Of a DNA stretch of 64,000 nt, positions 7,676-16,900 are shown one piece after another. The notes under the pieces were generated by a model. That model searched no databases, had not been told where the DNA came from, and saw nothing but the letters and a program-made list of their open reading frames with translations. The translations under genes and the position numbers were made by a program. The stretch spans positions 1 through 64,000 of the forward strand of contig JASJCB010000016.1 in assembly GCA_030066195.1 (NCBI GenBank), read 5' to 3'. The number at the start of each line of letters is the position of its first letter. Position 1 is the first letter of the stretch. Source of the stretch: Acidobacteriota bacterium (GTDB lineage Bacteria; Acidobacteriota; Holophagae; Acanthopleuribacterales; Acanthopleuribacteraceae).

Positions 7676-9379
7676 ATGATCGAAGAACCCACGACAAAGC
7701 AATGCTCCGTAGGCGAAAAGTTCATGCTGATCAAGAAGTGGTTCAAGTTCAACCGAGATCACCCTGGCAAGACGTTGGAGGATTTTTGCCGCTATGAACA
7801 AGACGTCACTACATCTGAATTCATTCAGTGGGCCACCTCCTTTTTTAAATATGGGAGTAGGGTATTCCAAATAGATTCGCATACAAATGATCAAAAGTTC
7901 AGCGCGGCCATGGAGCACATCGTTGCAGGCCGGTCGTTGGCATCGATCAGCAAAGAGGTCAATGTTCCGGAAGACGAGGTCGCACGCTGGTGCACAAAAG
8001 TCTTGGAGCTTGGCGCCGCTGCATTGGAGCCCGTCAATGCTTTTCGCATCCTCAGCATGAACGGCGGCGGAAGCCTGACGATTACGTCCTTGATCATGAT
8101 GCGCCGTCTTCTGGAAGAGGTTCCCGACAGCCTTGAGAACGTCAATATGATTGCCGGCGTATCCGCCGGGGGCATCAACGCGTTGGCTCTTGCGCTTACA
8201 CCGAGAGGGAGGCTGAGCAAAACAATCGAGCTGCTGATCCAATTCTGGTCAAAAGCGATTCTACCCACGAACGCTGAGGTCGTTTTGAATGGGCTCAGCG
8301 GAAATGCGCCTCTGTGGTCCCGTGAACAATACTACGAGGGGTTGGTTGAGCTCTTGAGGCAGGTTGTCAAAGGGACAGTACTCGAAAATAAAAAGGTAAA
8401 CGAGATCATGATTTCAGATGTTGGGAAAATAAGAGAGAATCTGATCGTCGTCGTGGCTTCATTTGCTCTCAAAACAAAATTTTTCAAAAATCCATTCAGC
8501 TTGAAATCGCTTCTTAAGCCTGGCATAAGAGAGCATGTCATTCCTTATTTGAAAGACAAAAACGACTGGCCGGAAGTGGAACGGTTAGCCAATGAGCTGA
8601 TTGAGAAGGAATTTCAATTACAAATAATAGAATGGCCGGTAACAACTTCCGGAAAGCAATCAGCGTTCAAATCTTATGCTGGAATCATTCGCAAGATCAA
8701 TGAGACAATGAAAGCGATCAATTCGAAATTCAAAGCAGGCTTTTCCTGGGGGCCGGCCATTCATATAGCTTACGGTAAAACCGGGCTACCTTACTTTCGA
8801 GACCAGCTCCCTCTTTTCCTGGGTGAGATCAATTTGATGGATAACCTGCCCGTCCTGGAAGTCATGATGATGACGAGTGCCGCCCCCATTGCGTTTCCGG
8901 TTTTCCAAGGGCATTTGGACGGAGGTATCTTTGCGGCGAACCCCAGCCCCCTGGCGATGGGGCTTGCTCGAATGCTTCTCGAGAAGCTGCTTTTTCAAAG
9001 TACGTTGCCAATCGAGCTGCTCTCGATCGGTCTCGGCTTTGGCAGCTCCTACTTGAACGTCCCGAACCCTTTCATGGGTTGGAGGCAATGGTTGTTGGAT
9101 CCTGAAAACCCGCTCGTTCTGATCGATGTCCTGCTTGGCGGCACTTACACGAGCCCGATGGTAGAGTTGGGCGTGAAGCTTACGGACTACTACTACTTGA
9201 ATTCTTATTCAGACCTGGTCAGAAACTTCGCTTCCAGTGTGGATCCCGATCTCAAAGAGCTGGAAAGGATTGGAAACAACGCCTGGATCGGCGATGCCGT
9301 CGACTGGTTGGAGAATCGGGGATGGAAACTGAAAGAGATCGCCTTCTTGTCACCTGACTTTCCAAAGAAAAGATCGTGA
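7676..9379 (+). CDS. Patatin-like phospholipase/acyl hydrolase 1 with N-terminal HTH-like domain
   Basis: A 567-residue protein. The patatin catalytic set is complete: N129-G-G-G132 (oxyanion loop), G-V-S163-A-G-G (nucleophile elbow) and L-D415-G-G (catalytic Asp), in a domain spanning about 120-520. Patatins hydrolyse acyl esters of lipids; their fold superfamily also contains the FabD-type acyltransferases. Residues 20-115 hold two segments that look like transposase-type helix-turn-helix units: DFCRYEQDVTTSEFIQW and GRSLASISKEVNVPEDEVARW. No signal peptide. AGGAG lies 5 nt before the ATG at 7676; another ATG at 7672 is out of frame. First of three tandem paralogues; a 34-codon copy of its 3' end survives at 11336-11440. 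Confidence 0.88.
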   Translation: MIEEPTTKQCSVGEKFMLIKKWFKFNRDHPGKTLEDFCRYEQDVTTSEFIQWATSFFKYGSRVFQIDSHTNDQKFSAAMEHIVAGRSLASISKEVNVPEDEVARWCTKVLELGAAALEPVNAFRILSMNGGGSLTITSLIMMRRLLEEVPDSLENVNMIAGVSAGGINALALALTPRGRLSKTIELLIQFWSKAILPTNAEVVLNGLSGNAPLWSREQYYEGLVELLRQVVKGTVLENKKVNEIMISDVGKIRENLIVVVASFALKTKFFKNPFSLKSLLKPGIREHVIPYLKDKNDWPEVERLANELIEKEFQLQIIEWPVTTSGKQSAFKSYAGIIRKINETMKAINSKFKAGFSWGPAIHIAYGKTGLPYFRDQLPLFLGEINLMDNLPVLEVMMMTSAAPIAFPVFQGHLDGGIFAANPSPLAMGLARMLLEKLLFQSTLPIELLSIGLGFGSSYLNVPNPFMGWRQWLLDPENPLVLIDVLLGGTYTSPMVELGVKLTDYYYLNSYSDLVRNFASSVDPDLKELERIGNNAWIGDAVDWLENRGWKLKEIAFLSPDFPKKRS

Positions 9380-9464
9380 GCCGGCCGTCTCGAGAGCAGC
9401 TTTAGTCACAAAAAATGCGTGATATGCCCTTGGGAGGCGACGCCGTACCTCGTCAAGGCGTCGA

Positions 9465-11153
9465 ATGCTTCACAAAAACAACCCCGTTGACCAGGATCGA
9501 GCAATGACCCAATTGACCGCCACAGAAAAATTCAAATGGATCAAGAAATGGTTCGCCTTCCTCCAAGAGCATGGGGACAAGGCCATCGAGGATTTTTGTC
9601 ATCATGAAAACGATGCCGTCACCGCGATGGAGCTTCAATCATGGCTCGTTACCTATTTCAAAAAAGGGCACCGGGTTTTTGAGGATCCGCATTCCAACTA
9701 TCAAAAGTTTGCCGCGGCCATGGCGCACCTCGTCGAAGGCCGGTCGCCGGCGTCGATCAGTAAGACCCTCGGGGTACCGGAAGAAGAGGTCGCGGCATGG
9801 TCTAGGAGGGCTCTGACAAATGGTGAGCAAGCCCTGGAGCACAAGGATGCTTTCCGCATCCTCAGCATGAATGGCGGCGGCGCCTTGTCGATCGTGACAT
9901 TGATCATGATGCGGCGCCTCCTGGAACAATTGCCCGATTGTCTCGAGAATGTCAATTTAATCGCCGGGGTTTCCGCCGGGGGTATCAACGGGTTGGCCAT
10001 GGCACTCACACCGAAAGGGAAGCTCCTGAGAACGTTCGAGCTATTGATTCAATTTTGGTCAGAAGTAGCAGGGCCAATGAAGCCTGAGACGTATCTGAAC
10101 GCGATCACTGGAAATGCCCCTCTGTGGACCCGCGAACATTATTATGCGGCATTGTGCAAGCTTTTGAAAAACGTGGTCCAAGGGACTGGGCTCGAGAAAA
10201 AAAACGTGGCCGATATCATGATCTCAGATATTCATAAGGTGAATGAGGGGTTGTTGGTTGTTGTGCCGTCTTTTTCACTCAAGAGAAAATGCCCGAGAAA
10301 TCCTATTCAATATGAGGGTTTTCTCCATCAAACCCCGGCATCCATGAAACCGTTTGTCATGCCTTATTTGAAAGACGAGGATGCTTGGGCCGACCTTAAA
10401 GACCTGATGGAGAAGTTTCGTGTGCAACTCCTGGACGCTCAAAAATGTATATGGCGATTGAACATCACTTCTGAGCGATACAAAGACGATATATCTGAAC
10501 TTCTCGAGATCGCTCAAACGATAAAAGATATTGATGCGACATTTAAAGAAGGGCACTCCTGGGGGCCCGCGCTTCATGTGTGTGATGGTCCGAGTTTTCC
10601 TGTCCGCCAACTGCTTGCGCCCTATATGAAGAACATCGATGTGATCGAAGACCACCCCGTCTTGGATATCATGATGATGACAAGCGCCGCGCCCATTGCT
10701 TATCCCATCTTTCAGGGTCATTTGGACGGAGGTATTTACGCCGCGGATCCCAGCCCGATAGCGGTGGGAATGGCTCGGATGATCATCGATCAGTTGAGCT
10801 TTCTGTATAAGCCAAAAGTAAAAATCGAGCTATTCTCCGCCGGTATCGGCATGAACAATTCCTATTCGGATTTCCCGAACCCATATATGGGGTGGCGGCA
10901 ATGGTTATTGGATCCTGAAAACCCGCTCCTCCTGATGGATGTCCTCCTGGGGGGTACCTATTCGAGTCCGGCCCTGGAGTTGGCCTTGGATGAAGACGAA
11001 TACTATAACTTGAATGCTTATGCCGATTTGCTTGAAAACATGGGGTCCGCCGTGACGCCCGATATCGTACAGCTGAGAAAGATCGGAAATCATGCCTGGG
11101 TTGGCGATGCTGTCAAATGGATGAAAGTGCGAGGGTGGCACAATCCTACTTAA
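9465..11153 (+). CDS. Patatin-like phospholipase/acyl hydrolase 2 with N-terminal HTH-like domain
   Basis: A 562-residue paralogue with all catalytic motifs: N136-G-G-G139, G-V-S170-A-G-G and L-D421-G-G. N-terminal HTH-like segments (EDFCHHENDAVTAMELQSW, GRSPASISKTLGVPEEEVAAW) match those of gene 1. Two starts are possible: ATG at 9465 with AAGGCG just upstream, or ATG at 9504 with AGGA 8 nt upstream, which would align better with the N-terminus of gene 1; I keep the longer form. It is closest to gene 3, from which it is separated by the duplication junction. A conserved C-terminal GWRQWLLDPENPL block, shared by all three tandem copies and partly by the fourth, lies outside the classical patatin motifs. 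Confidence 0.88.
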   Translation: MLHKNNPVDQDRAMTQLTATEKFKWIKKWFAFLQEHGDKAIEDFCHHENDAVTAMELQSWLVTYFKKGHRVFEDPHSNYQKFAAAMAHLVEGRSPASISKTLGVPEEEVAAWSRRALTNGEQALEHKDAFRILSMNGGGALSIVTLIMMRRLLEQLPDCLENVNLIAGVSAGGINGLAMALTPKGKLLRTFELLIQFWSEVAGPMKPETYLNAITGNAPLWTREHYYAALCKLLKNVVQGTGLEKKNVADIMISDIHKVNEGLLVVVPSFSLKRKCPRNPIQYEGFLHQTPASMKPFVMPYLKDEDAWADLKDLMEKFRVQLLDAQKCIWRLNITSERYKDDISELLEIAQTIKDIDATFKEGHSWGPALHVCDGPSFPVRQLLAPYMKNIDVIEDHPVLDIMMMTSAAPIAYPIFQGHLDGGIYAADPSPIAVGMARMIIDQLSFLYKPKVKIELFSAGIGMNNSYSDFPNPYMGWRQWLLDPENPLLLMDVLLGGTYSSPALELALDEDEYYNLNAYADLLENMGSAVTPDIVQLRKIGNHAWVGDAVKWMKVRGWHNPT

Positions 11154-11193
11154 TTGACAGAGAAGAAACGAACGTTATGCACAGAGCTCTGAG

Positions 11194-11335
11194 ATGATCG
11201 ATTTTTCTGATGTGATCCGCTTACAAATCGCGTTCCTGTACGATCAACTCAACCTGTTTTCACGGATTCTTTCAGAATCAGGAAGGCCCACCTCACTATC
11301 TGTCATTGAGCCACCCGCGTCCACGACACCCGCAC
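11194..11335 (+). pseudogene. Truncated copy of the N-terminus of the gene at 13268
   Basis: About 45 codons (DVIRLQIAFLYDQL...SESGRPTSLSVIEPP) are nearly identical to the N-terminus of the gene at 13268-13927. After 11335 the frame runs out of the homologous region into duplicated sequence from patatin-like gene 1 (in another frame) and stops at 11418. It was cut by the tandem duplication. Differences between the two copies are partly synonymous, which suggests the segment was translated. Confidence 0.7.
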
Positions 11336-11440
11336 AACAACGCCTGGATCGGCGATGCCGTCGACTGGTTGGAGCATCGGGGATGGAAACTAAAAGAAAC
11401 CACCTTCTTGACACCTGATTCTCCAAAGAAAGGGCCGTGA
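11336..11440 (+). pseudogene. Remnant of the 3' end of patatin-like gene 1
   Basis: Thirty-four codons plus stop correspond to 9275-9379, beginning NNAWIGDAVDWLE and ending PKKGP-stop. It has no start and no catalytic motif. It is followed by a copy of the 85-bp spacer that precedes gene 2, so it marks the exact junction of the tandem duplication. Confidence 0.85.
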
Positions 11441-11524
11441 GCCGGCCGTCCCGGAAGCAACTTTGTCACAAAAAATGTCTGATATGCCCTTGGGAGGCAA
11501 TGCCGTACCGCGCCAAGGCGTCGC

Positions 11525-13231
11525 ATGCTTCACAAAAAAAACCCAGTTGACCAGGACCGAGCAATGACCCAAGAAGCCGCCGGCAAGCAATGGACCGCCA
11601 CAGAAAAATTCAAATGGATCAAGAAATGGTTCGCCTTCCACCAAGAGCATCGGGACAAGGCCATCGAGGATTTTTGTCATCATGAGAACGATGCCGTCAC
11701 CGCTATGGAGCTCCAATCATGGCTCATTACCTATTACAGAAAAGGCGACAGGGTTTTTGAGGATCGGCATACCAACTATCAAAAGTTCGCCGCGGCCATG
11801 GCGCACCTCGTCGAGGGCCAGTCGCTGGCGTCGATCAGCAAGAATCTCGGGGTGCCGGAAGAAGAGGTGGCGGCATGGTCTAAGAGGGCTCTGGAGAACG
11901 GTGAGCAAGCCCTGGCGCACAAGTATGCTTTTCGCATACTCAGCATGAATGGCGGGGGCGCCTTGTCCATCGTGACATTGATCATGATGCGGCGCCTCCT
12001 GGAACAATTGCCCGACTGTCTGGAGCACGTCAATATAATCGCCGGGGTTTCCGCAGGGGGCATCAACGGGTTGGCCATGGCGCTCACACCGAAAGGAAAG
12101 CTCCTGAGAACGATCGAGCTATTGATTCGATTTTGGTCAGAAGTGGCAGGACCTATGAAGCCTGAGACGTATCTGAACGCGATCACTGGAAATGCCCCTC
12201 TGTGGACCCGCAGACATTATTATGCGGCATTGCGCAAGCTTTTGAAAAACGTGGTCAAAGGGACTGGTCTCGATAAAAAAAACGTATCCGATATCATGAT
12301 CTCAGATGTTCAGGAAGTGAGAGAGGAATTGATGGTTGTTGTGCCGTCCTTTTCACTCAAGAGAAAATACGCCAGAAATCCTTTTAAATATTTTAGTTTT
12401 CTCCATCGACCCCCTTCAGTCATGAGAGAGCTTGTCACGCCTTACTTGAAAGGCGGGCAGGCTTGGGCGGACCTGGAAAACCTGATCGAGAAGTTACGTG
12501 AGCACCTCTTGGCGATTCAAAAATATAAATGGCATGTCACCATCAATGAAAATTATCAAGGCTTTATGACTGTGCTTCACGCGATCGATCAAACTATGAA
12601 AGATATTAATTCGAAATTTAAAGAAGGATGCTCCTGGGGACCCGCGCTTCATATATCTAATAGTGCTATTTTTCCTGTCCACGAAGTGCTTTTGCCCTTC
12701 ATGATGGGCATCGATGTGGAAGACAACCCTGTCTTGGATATCATGATGAGGACAAGCGCCGCGCCCATTGCTTATCCCGTTTTTCAGGGTCATTTGGACG
12801 GAGGTATTTACGCTGCAGATCCCAGCCCGTTAGGGGTGGGATTGGCCCGGATGATATCCGATAGGATGGGTTTTTTGTTTAAGCCGAAAGTAAATATCGA
12901 GCTATTCTCCTTTGGTATCGGCATGGGCAACTCGTATTTGGATGTCCCGAACCCATTTATGGGGTGGCGACAATGGTTATTGGATCCTGAAAACCCGCTC
13001 ATCCTGATGGATGTCCTGCTCGGGGGTACATACTCAAGCCCGACTGTTGAGCTGGGCTTGGATGATGAGGATTATTACTACTTGAATGCTTATTCAGATT
13101 TGCTCGAGAACATGGGTTCCACCGTGGCTCCCGATATCGAAAAGCTGAGCAGGATCGGAAATCGGGCCTGGGTTGGCGATGCTGTCGAATGGCTGAAGGT
13201 ACGAGAGTGGAACAATCCAACGAAGCATTGA
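11525..13231 (+). CDS. Patatin-like phospholipase/acyl hydrolase 3 with N-terminal HTH-like domain
   Basis: A 568-residue protein, the sister copy of gene 2. Catalytic set: N142-G-G-G145, G-V-S176-A-G-G, L-D425-G-G. The main differences from gene 2 are a six-residue insertion near residue 15 and divergence in the region 280-380 that sits over the active site in patatins, so the copies may have taken different substrates or partners. Both HTH-like segments are kept. As in gene 2, an ATG 13 codons in (preceded by AGGA) is an alternative start. All catalytic residues are intact after duplication, which argues against decay. Confidence 0.88.
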   Translation: MLHKKNPVDQDRAMTQEAAGKQWTATEKFKWIKKWFAFHQEHRDKAIEDFCHHENDAVTAMELQSWLITYYRKGDRVFEDRHTNYQKFAAAMAHLVEGQSLASISKNLGVPEEEVAAWSKRALENGEQALAHKYAFRILSMNGGGALSIVTLIMMRRLLEQLPDCLEHVNIIAGVSAGGINGLAMALTPKGKLLRTIELLIRFWSEVAGPMKPETYLNAITGNAPLWTRRHYYAALRKLLKNVVKGTGLDKKNVSDIMISDVQEVREELMVVVPSFSLKRKYARNPFKYFSFLHRPPSVMRELVTPYLKGGQAWADLENLIEKLREHLLAIQKYKWHVTINENYQGFMTVLHAIDQTMKDINSKFKEGCSWGPALHISNSAIFPVHEVLLPFMMGIDVEDNPVLDIMMRTSAAPIAYPVFQGHLDGGIYAADPSPLGVGLARMISDRMGFLFKPKVNIELFSFGIGMGNSYLDVPNPFMGWRQWLLDPENPLILMDVLLGGTYSSPTVELGLDDEDYYYLNAYSDLLENMGSTVAPDIEKLSRIGNRAWVGDAVEWLKVREWNNPTKH

Positions 13232-13267
13232 TAAAGAGGGCACGAACTCTATGTACAGAGCGCTGAG

Positions 13268-13927
13268 ATGACCGACCTTGTTGATGTGATTCGCTTACAA
13301 ATCGCGTTCCTGTACGATCAGCTCAAACTGCTTTCACGGTTTCTTTCAGAATCAGGGAGGCCCACCTCACTATCTGTCATTGAGCCACCCCCCGGACCAC
13401 CCGCGTCCACGACACCCGCAAAACTGGCAACACGACCACCGAAAACCCATGAGGAGGAGAAAAACATGACTACCTTTTCCGACAATAATGTCACCACGGT
13501 TCAATACCAGGTTCTTTTCGTCAAGAGATGCTATGAATGTATGCTACACGACACCAATATCGTCGTCACTGAGAGCATGGATGCGGCCGGCTTTGTCTCA
13601 TGGCGGATTGCTGATTTTGTTCTAAACATGACAGCCCATGGTGGTATTCATCTCACAAAAACGGCCTACGACACTCTGTTGCCTCTAGACAATAAAGGAG
13701 TCACACTCAGTGATCCTAAAAATTCTCCTCCCTACTTGTTGACAGACATGACCGGTAAGACTACCCAATACCTTCGTGTCGAATTCCAGGTTCTGTCAAC
13801 GGTTGCTCGAGAGGCTCGGGATACCTGTGGGCCATTGCCTGTCGAAATAATGCCGCAAACAGGTGAAGTGACGAAAGAAGGCAGTCCAAAACCAAGTTAT
13901 ACATTTGATATATATCCCAAAAGATGA
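13268..13927 (+). CDS. Unknown protein, possibly with two starts
   Basis: A 219-residue frame from ATG 13268. Residues 1-66 contain a short amphipathic helix (DVIRLQIAFLYDQL) and a proline-rich linker. An internal in-frame ATG at 13466 (residue 67) has a strong GAGGAGG 8 nt upstream and would give a 153-residue protein. Because the N-terminal segment is also preserved as a coding-like copy after patatin-like gene 2, I keep the long form but the short form may be the main product. The C-terminal 150 residues have a mixed beta/alpha pattern with no recognised motif and no signal peptide. The stop overlaps the start of PKS/NRPS gene A by ATGA, so it is in the same operon. Confidence 0.6.
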   Translation: MTDLVDVIRLQIAFLYDQLKLLSRFLSESGRPTSLSVIEPPPGPPASTTPAKLATRPPKTHEEEKNMTTFSDNNVTTVQYQVLFVKRCYECMLHDTNIVVTESMDAAGFVSWRIADFVLNMTAHGGIHLTKTAYDTLLPLDNKGVTLSDPKNSPPYLLTDMTGKTTQYLRVEFQVLSTVAREARDTCGPLPVEIMPQTGEVTKEGSPKPSYTFDIYPKR

Positions 13928-16900
13928 ATGAGAAACGTGCCCTTCTTCTGCGCCTGTTACGGGAAGTCCGTGCGCGCATTCCTCTGAGTGGCTCCCAAAA
14001 AGAGCTGCTGTTCATGGATTGCATGCGAGGGGGCCGGTACTCCAGTCTGGTGGAAGCATATCACCTGAACGGGCCGTTCTCGGTGCCCGCCTTTCGCCAG
14101 GCCCTGGCATATGTGGCCTCCAGACACGGGATCTTGGCAACCCGCTTTCTCACGGGGGATGCGGCACCGGCTCAGGAACGGCAGGATCATGCCGAGCTGC
14201 CCCTCAGCGTGCGTTCCAACACTACGGAGGAGACCGCCGAGCGTCTGATCGCGCACGCCACCTCCCACCCCCTCTCCTATGAGGTTCCCTGGCGGTGTTG
14301 CCTTTGGCAGCTCGAGGAAACCCATTTCCTGCTTCTGTTCCAGTGGCACCATCTCGTCATGGATCTGTTCTCCATCGAGGTCTTCCGTCGCGAGCTTGCC
14401 GACAGCTATGCTGCAGCGCTTGCCGGCGAGCCTTTGCCGGTGGGTCCCGCGGCCATCCAATTCGCCGAGCACGCCGTCCGGGAGGATCGGTGGCTGCAAA
14501 GCGGCGCCCGTGCTGCCATGGACTATTGGCGGGCTCGCTTGAAGGATACCCCGCGGTTCCGGCTTTCGCCCGATCGAGACAGGGGTGAGGGCGCACTGCG
14601 GATTGCCTACCGGAGGGTTATCATCGAGAAGGCGCTTACGGCAGCTCTCGAGCAGTTGGCCCGAAAAGGCAGGGCGACCTTGTTCATGGTCTTGCTCCAG
14701 GCCTTCCAGATCGTACTCTGGAAACGGGAACGGGCCGCACGGGTAGTGGTCGGTGTGCCCTTCGCCAACCGCGCGCGCCGGGGCGACCGCCAGGCCATCG
14801 GCCCTTTTGCCAACCTGCTTCCCCTGAGCGCGACCTTCTCTGCCGGGATGAGCTTTATGGAAAGCCTGGAAGCGACCCGCCGCCGCGTGCTCGAAGCTCA
14901 TGAGCACCAGGCCCTGCCATTGTCTTCGATTATCGCGGCCGTGGCCCCGGAACGTTTTCGGGGGAACAACCCCTTCTTCGAGGTGATGTTCGTCTACGCC
15001 GAAGAAGGAGAGTCCTTCCATCTCTACGATCTGGAAACCACACCCATCACAGCGATCCCACCCCCGCTCCACGTGGAGGTCGATCTCCAACTCAGAAAAA
15101 GAGGCGAAACCATCGAGGGATTGCTCGTTTTCGACGCCAACCTGTTTTCGGAAACGACCATCGTCAGTCTTATCGACTGCTATACAGCGCTCCTGACCCG
15201 CGCATCGGAGAGACCCGATCAATCGCTTGACCTTCTGTTGGACATGCCCTCGCCAGTCAGCCCCGCGGATGATAGTAGGGCCGCGGTGGCAGAATCGCTT
15301 ACCCGTTCCGGACCGGCCCGGGACTACCACGTCCTTTCGCGGAAGAATATGAATGGCGAGGTGGAGCTGTTGGCGTACGTGGTCGCCGATGAGCGCACCG
15401 GCCCGGAAGGTGAGCTTTCGGGCGGCGTCCACACCGTTCCGGTTTCTCACATGCCTCTGACGCACGATGGCCGCATCGATGAGGCCGCGCTGATCCGGCT
15501 GCCCCTGCCCGATGAGGCATGCGCGCGCCGATGCCGGCAAGCGTTGGCAGCGATGCCGGGCATCGACAGCTGTGGTGCCGAGGTGAGCCTGACCCGCGAG
15601 CCGCTGGGCTCACTTCACCTCGCCGATCTTCTGATGCGTGATGCCGGTGAACCCGCCCGAGGCGAGGGCCTCGGCAGCGCAACGCTTCAAGCTGAGGCCC
15701 CGGCAGCCGGACCTCTCGACAGCCGGCGACCGGCCCTGGCTCATGGCGGTCCCCTTGTCATTCCCGAAGATGCGCCGGGCACCTTGGACCGGGCGCTTCA
15801 GAGAACCGCCGCCACACGGGGCCGAAAGGGAATCACCTATATCACCGGCGGGGGGCAGCGGGATTTTCAGGCTTATGCCGAGCTCTTCCGGGAAGCAAGC
15901 ACGCTACGCGCCTGGCTTGTCGCGCAACAGCTCGCCGCCGGCGACACGGTTATTCTGCAGCTGCGTTCGAGCCGTGAGCATCTCACCGTTGTCTGGGCCT
16001 GTATCCTGGCCGGGATCGCTCCCGTGACCGTGGCCATTGCACCCAGCTATCAGAAGCCCAACAGCGTTCTGTTCAAGCTGGCAAGTACCTGGGCCCTGCT
16101 GGGACGGCCGATCATTCTCGCCGATGAGACCACGGCTGCTCAGCTCGAAGCGTTACCGGCCGCAATCGAGATACGTGCGCCCCAAGTGCTTACACCGGTC
16201 TGCACCAGCTCTGCCGGCAGTACCTCTCTTCCGTTGACCTGCCGGCCGGAAGACACCGTGTTCTTCCAGCTCACGTCCGGGAGCACGGGCCTGCCCAAGT
16301 GCATTCGCGAGACCCATCGCGGCATCGTTGCCCATATTCACGGCACCGGACAACCGGAGGCCGAGCGCGACGAGAATGTCTCACTCAACTGGCTGCCCCT
16401 GGACCACGTGGTCCCGATGCTTACCTGTCACCTGGTAGACGTCTATCTGGGCAGGGATCAGGTCATGGTGGATACCGGCTATGTGTTGGCCGAGCCGACG
16501 CGGTGGCTGGACCTGATCGAGGAACTGCGCGTGACCCATACCTGGTCGCCCAATTTCGGCTATAAGCTGGTAGCCGACGCGGCCGCCCGCGTGAGCAGAA
16601 GTTGGGATCTGGGCTCGATACGCGCCTTCATGAACGCGGGCGAGCAGGTGACCGAGCCGGTCGTCAGGGAATTTTTGGCGCGCCTGGCCCCGTCCGGTGT
16701 CGCACCCGCGGCCATGCAGCCTGCCTTCGGCATGGCCGAGTCCTGTACCTGTATCACCTATACCCGTGATTTCGACCCGGAGACCTGCCGGCACTCGATC
16801 TTCAAACCCTCGCTCGACGGCCGTCTGATCGCAGCCGAGCCGGGTAGCCCGGATTCCTTGAGTTTTATCGATCTGGGCCCACCGATCGCCGGTGTGGCGA

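Larger units (their letters stand above)
9275..11335. repeat. Tandem duplication, unit 1 (about 2.06 kb)
   Basis: From 9275 (34 codons before the end of patatin-like gene 1) to 11335 the sequence is repeated in 11336-13420 with moderate divergence: the end of gene 1, the spacer, the whole next patatin-like gene and the start of a small downstream frame recur in the same order. Confidence 0.85.
11336..13420. repeat. Tandem duplication, unit 2 (about 2.08 kb)
   Basis: Second unit of the duplication described at 9275-11335. It ends in the CCACCCGCGTCCACGACACC stretch, which is also the end of unit 1 (about 11318-11331), and then continues uninterrupted into the unknown gene at 13268. Confidence 0.85.

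Noticed and set aside
11194-11418. A complete 74-residue gene
   Set aside because: The second half is a frame-shifted read of the duplicated 3' end of patatin-like gene 1; only the first 45 codons have a homologue.
13957-15540. 527-residue minus-strand frame inside synthase A
   Set aside because: It is the GC-driven shadow of the C domain, which has clear family motifs on the plus strand.
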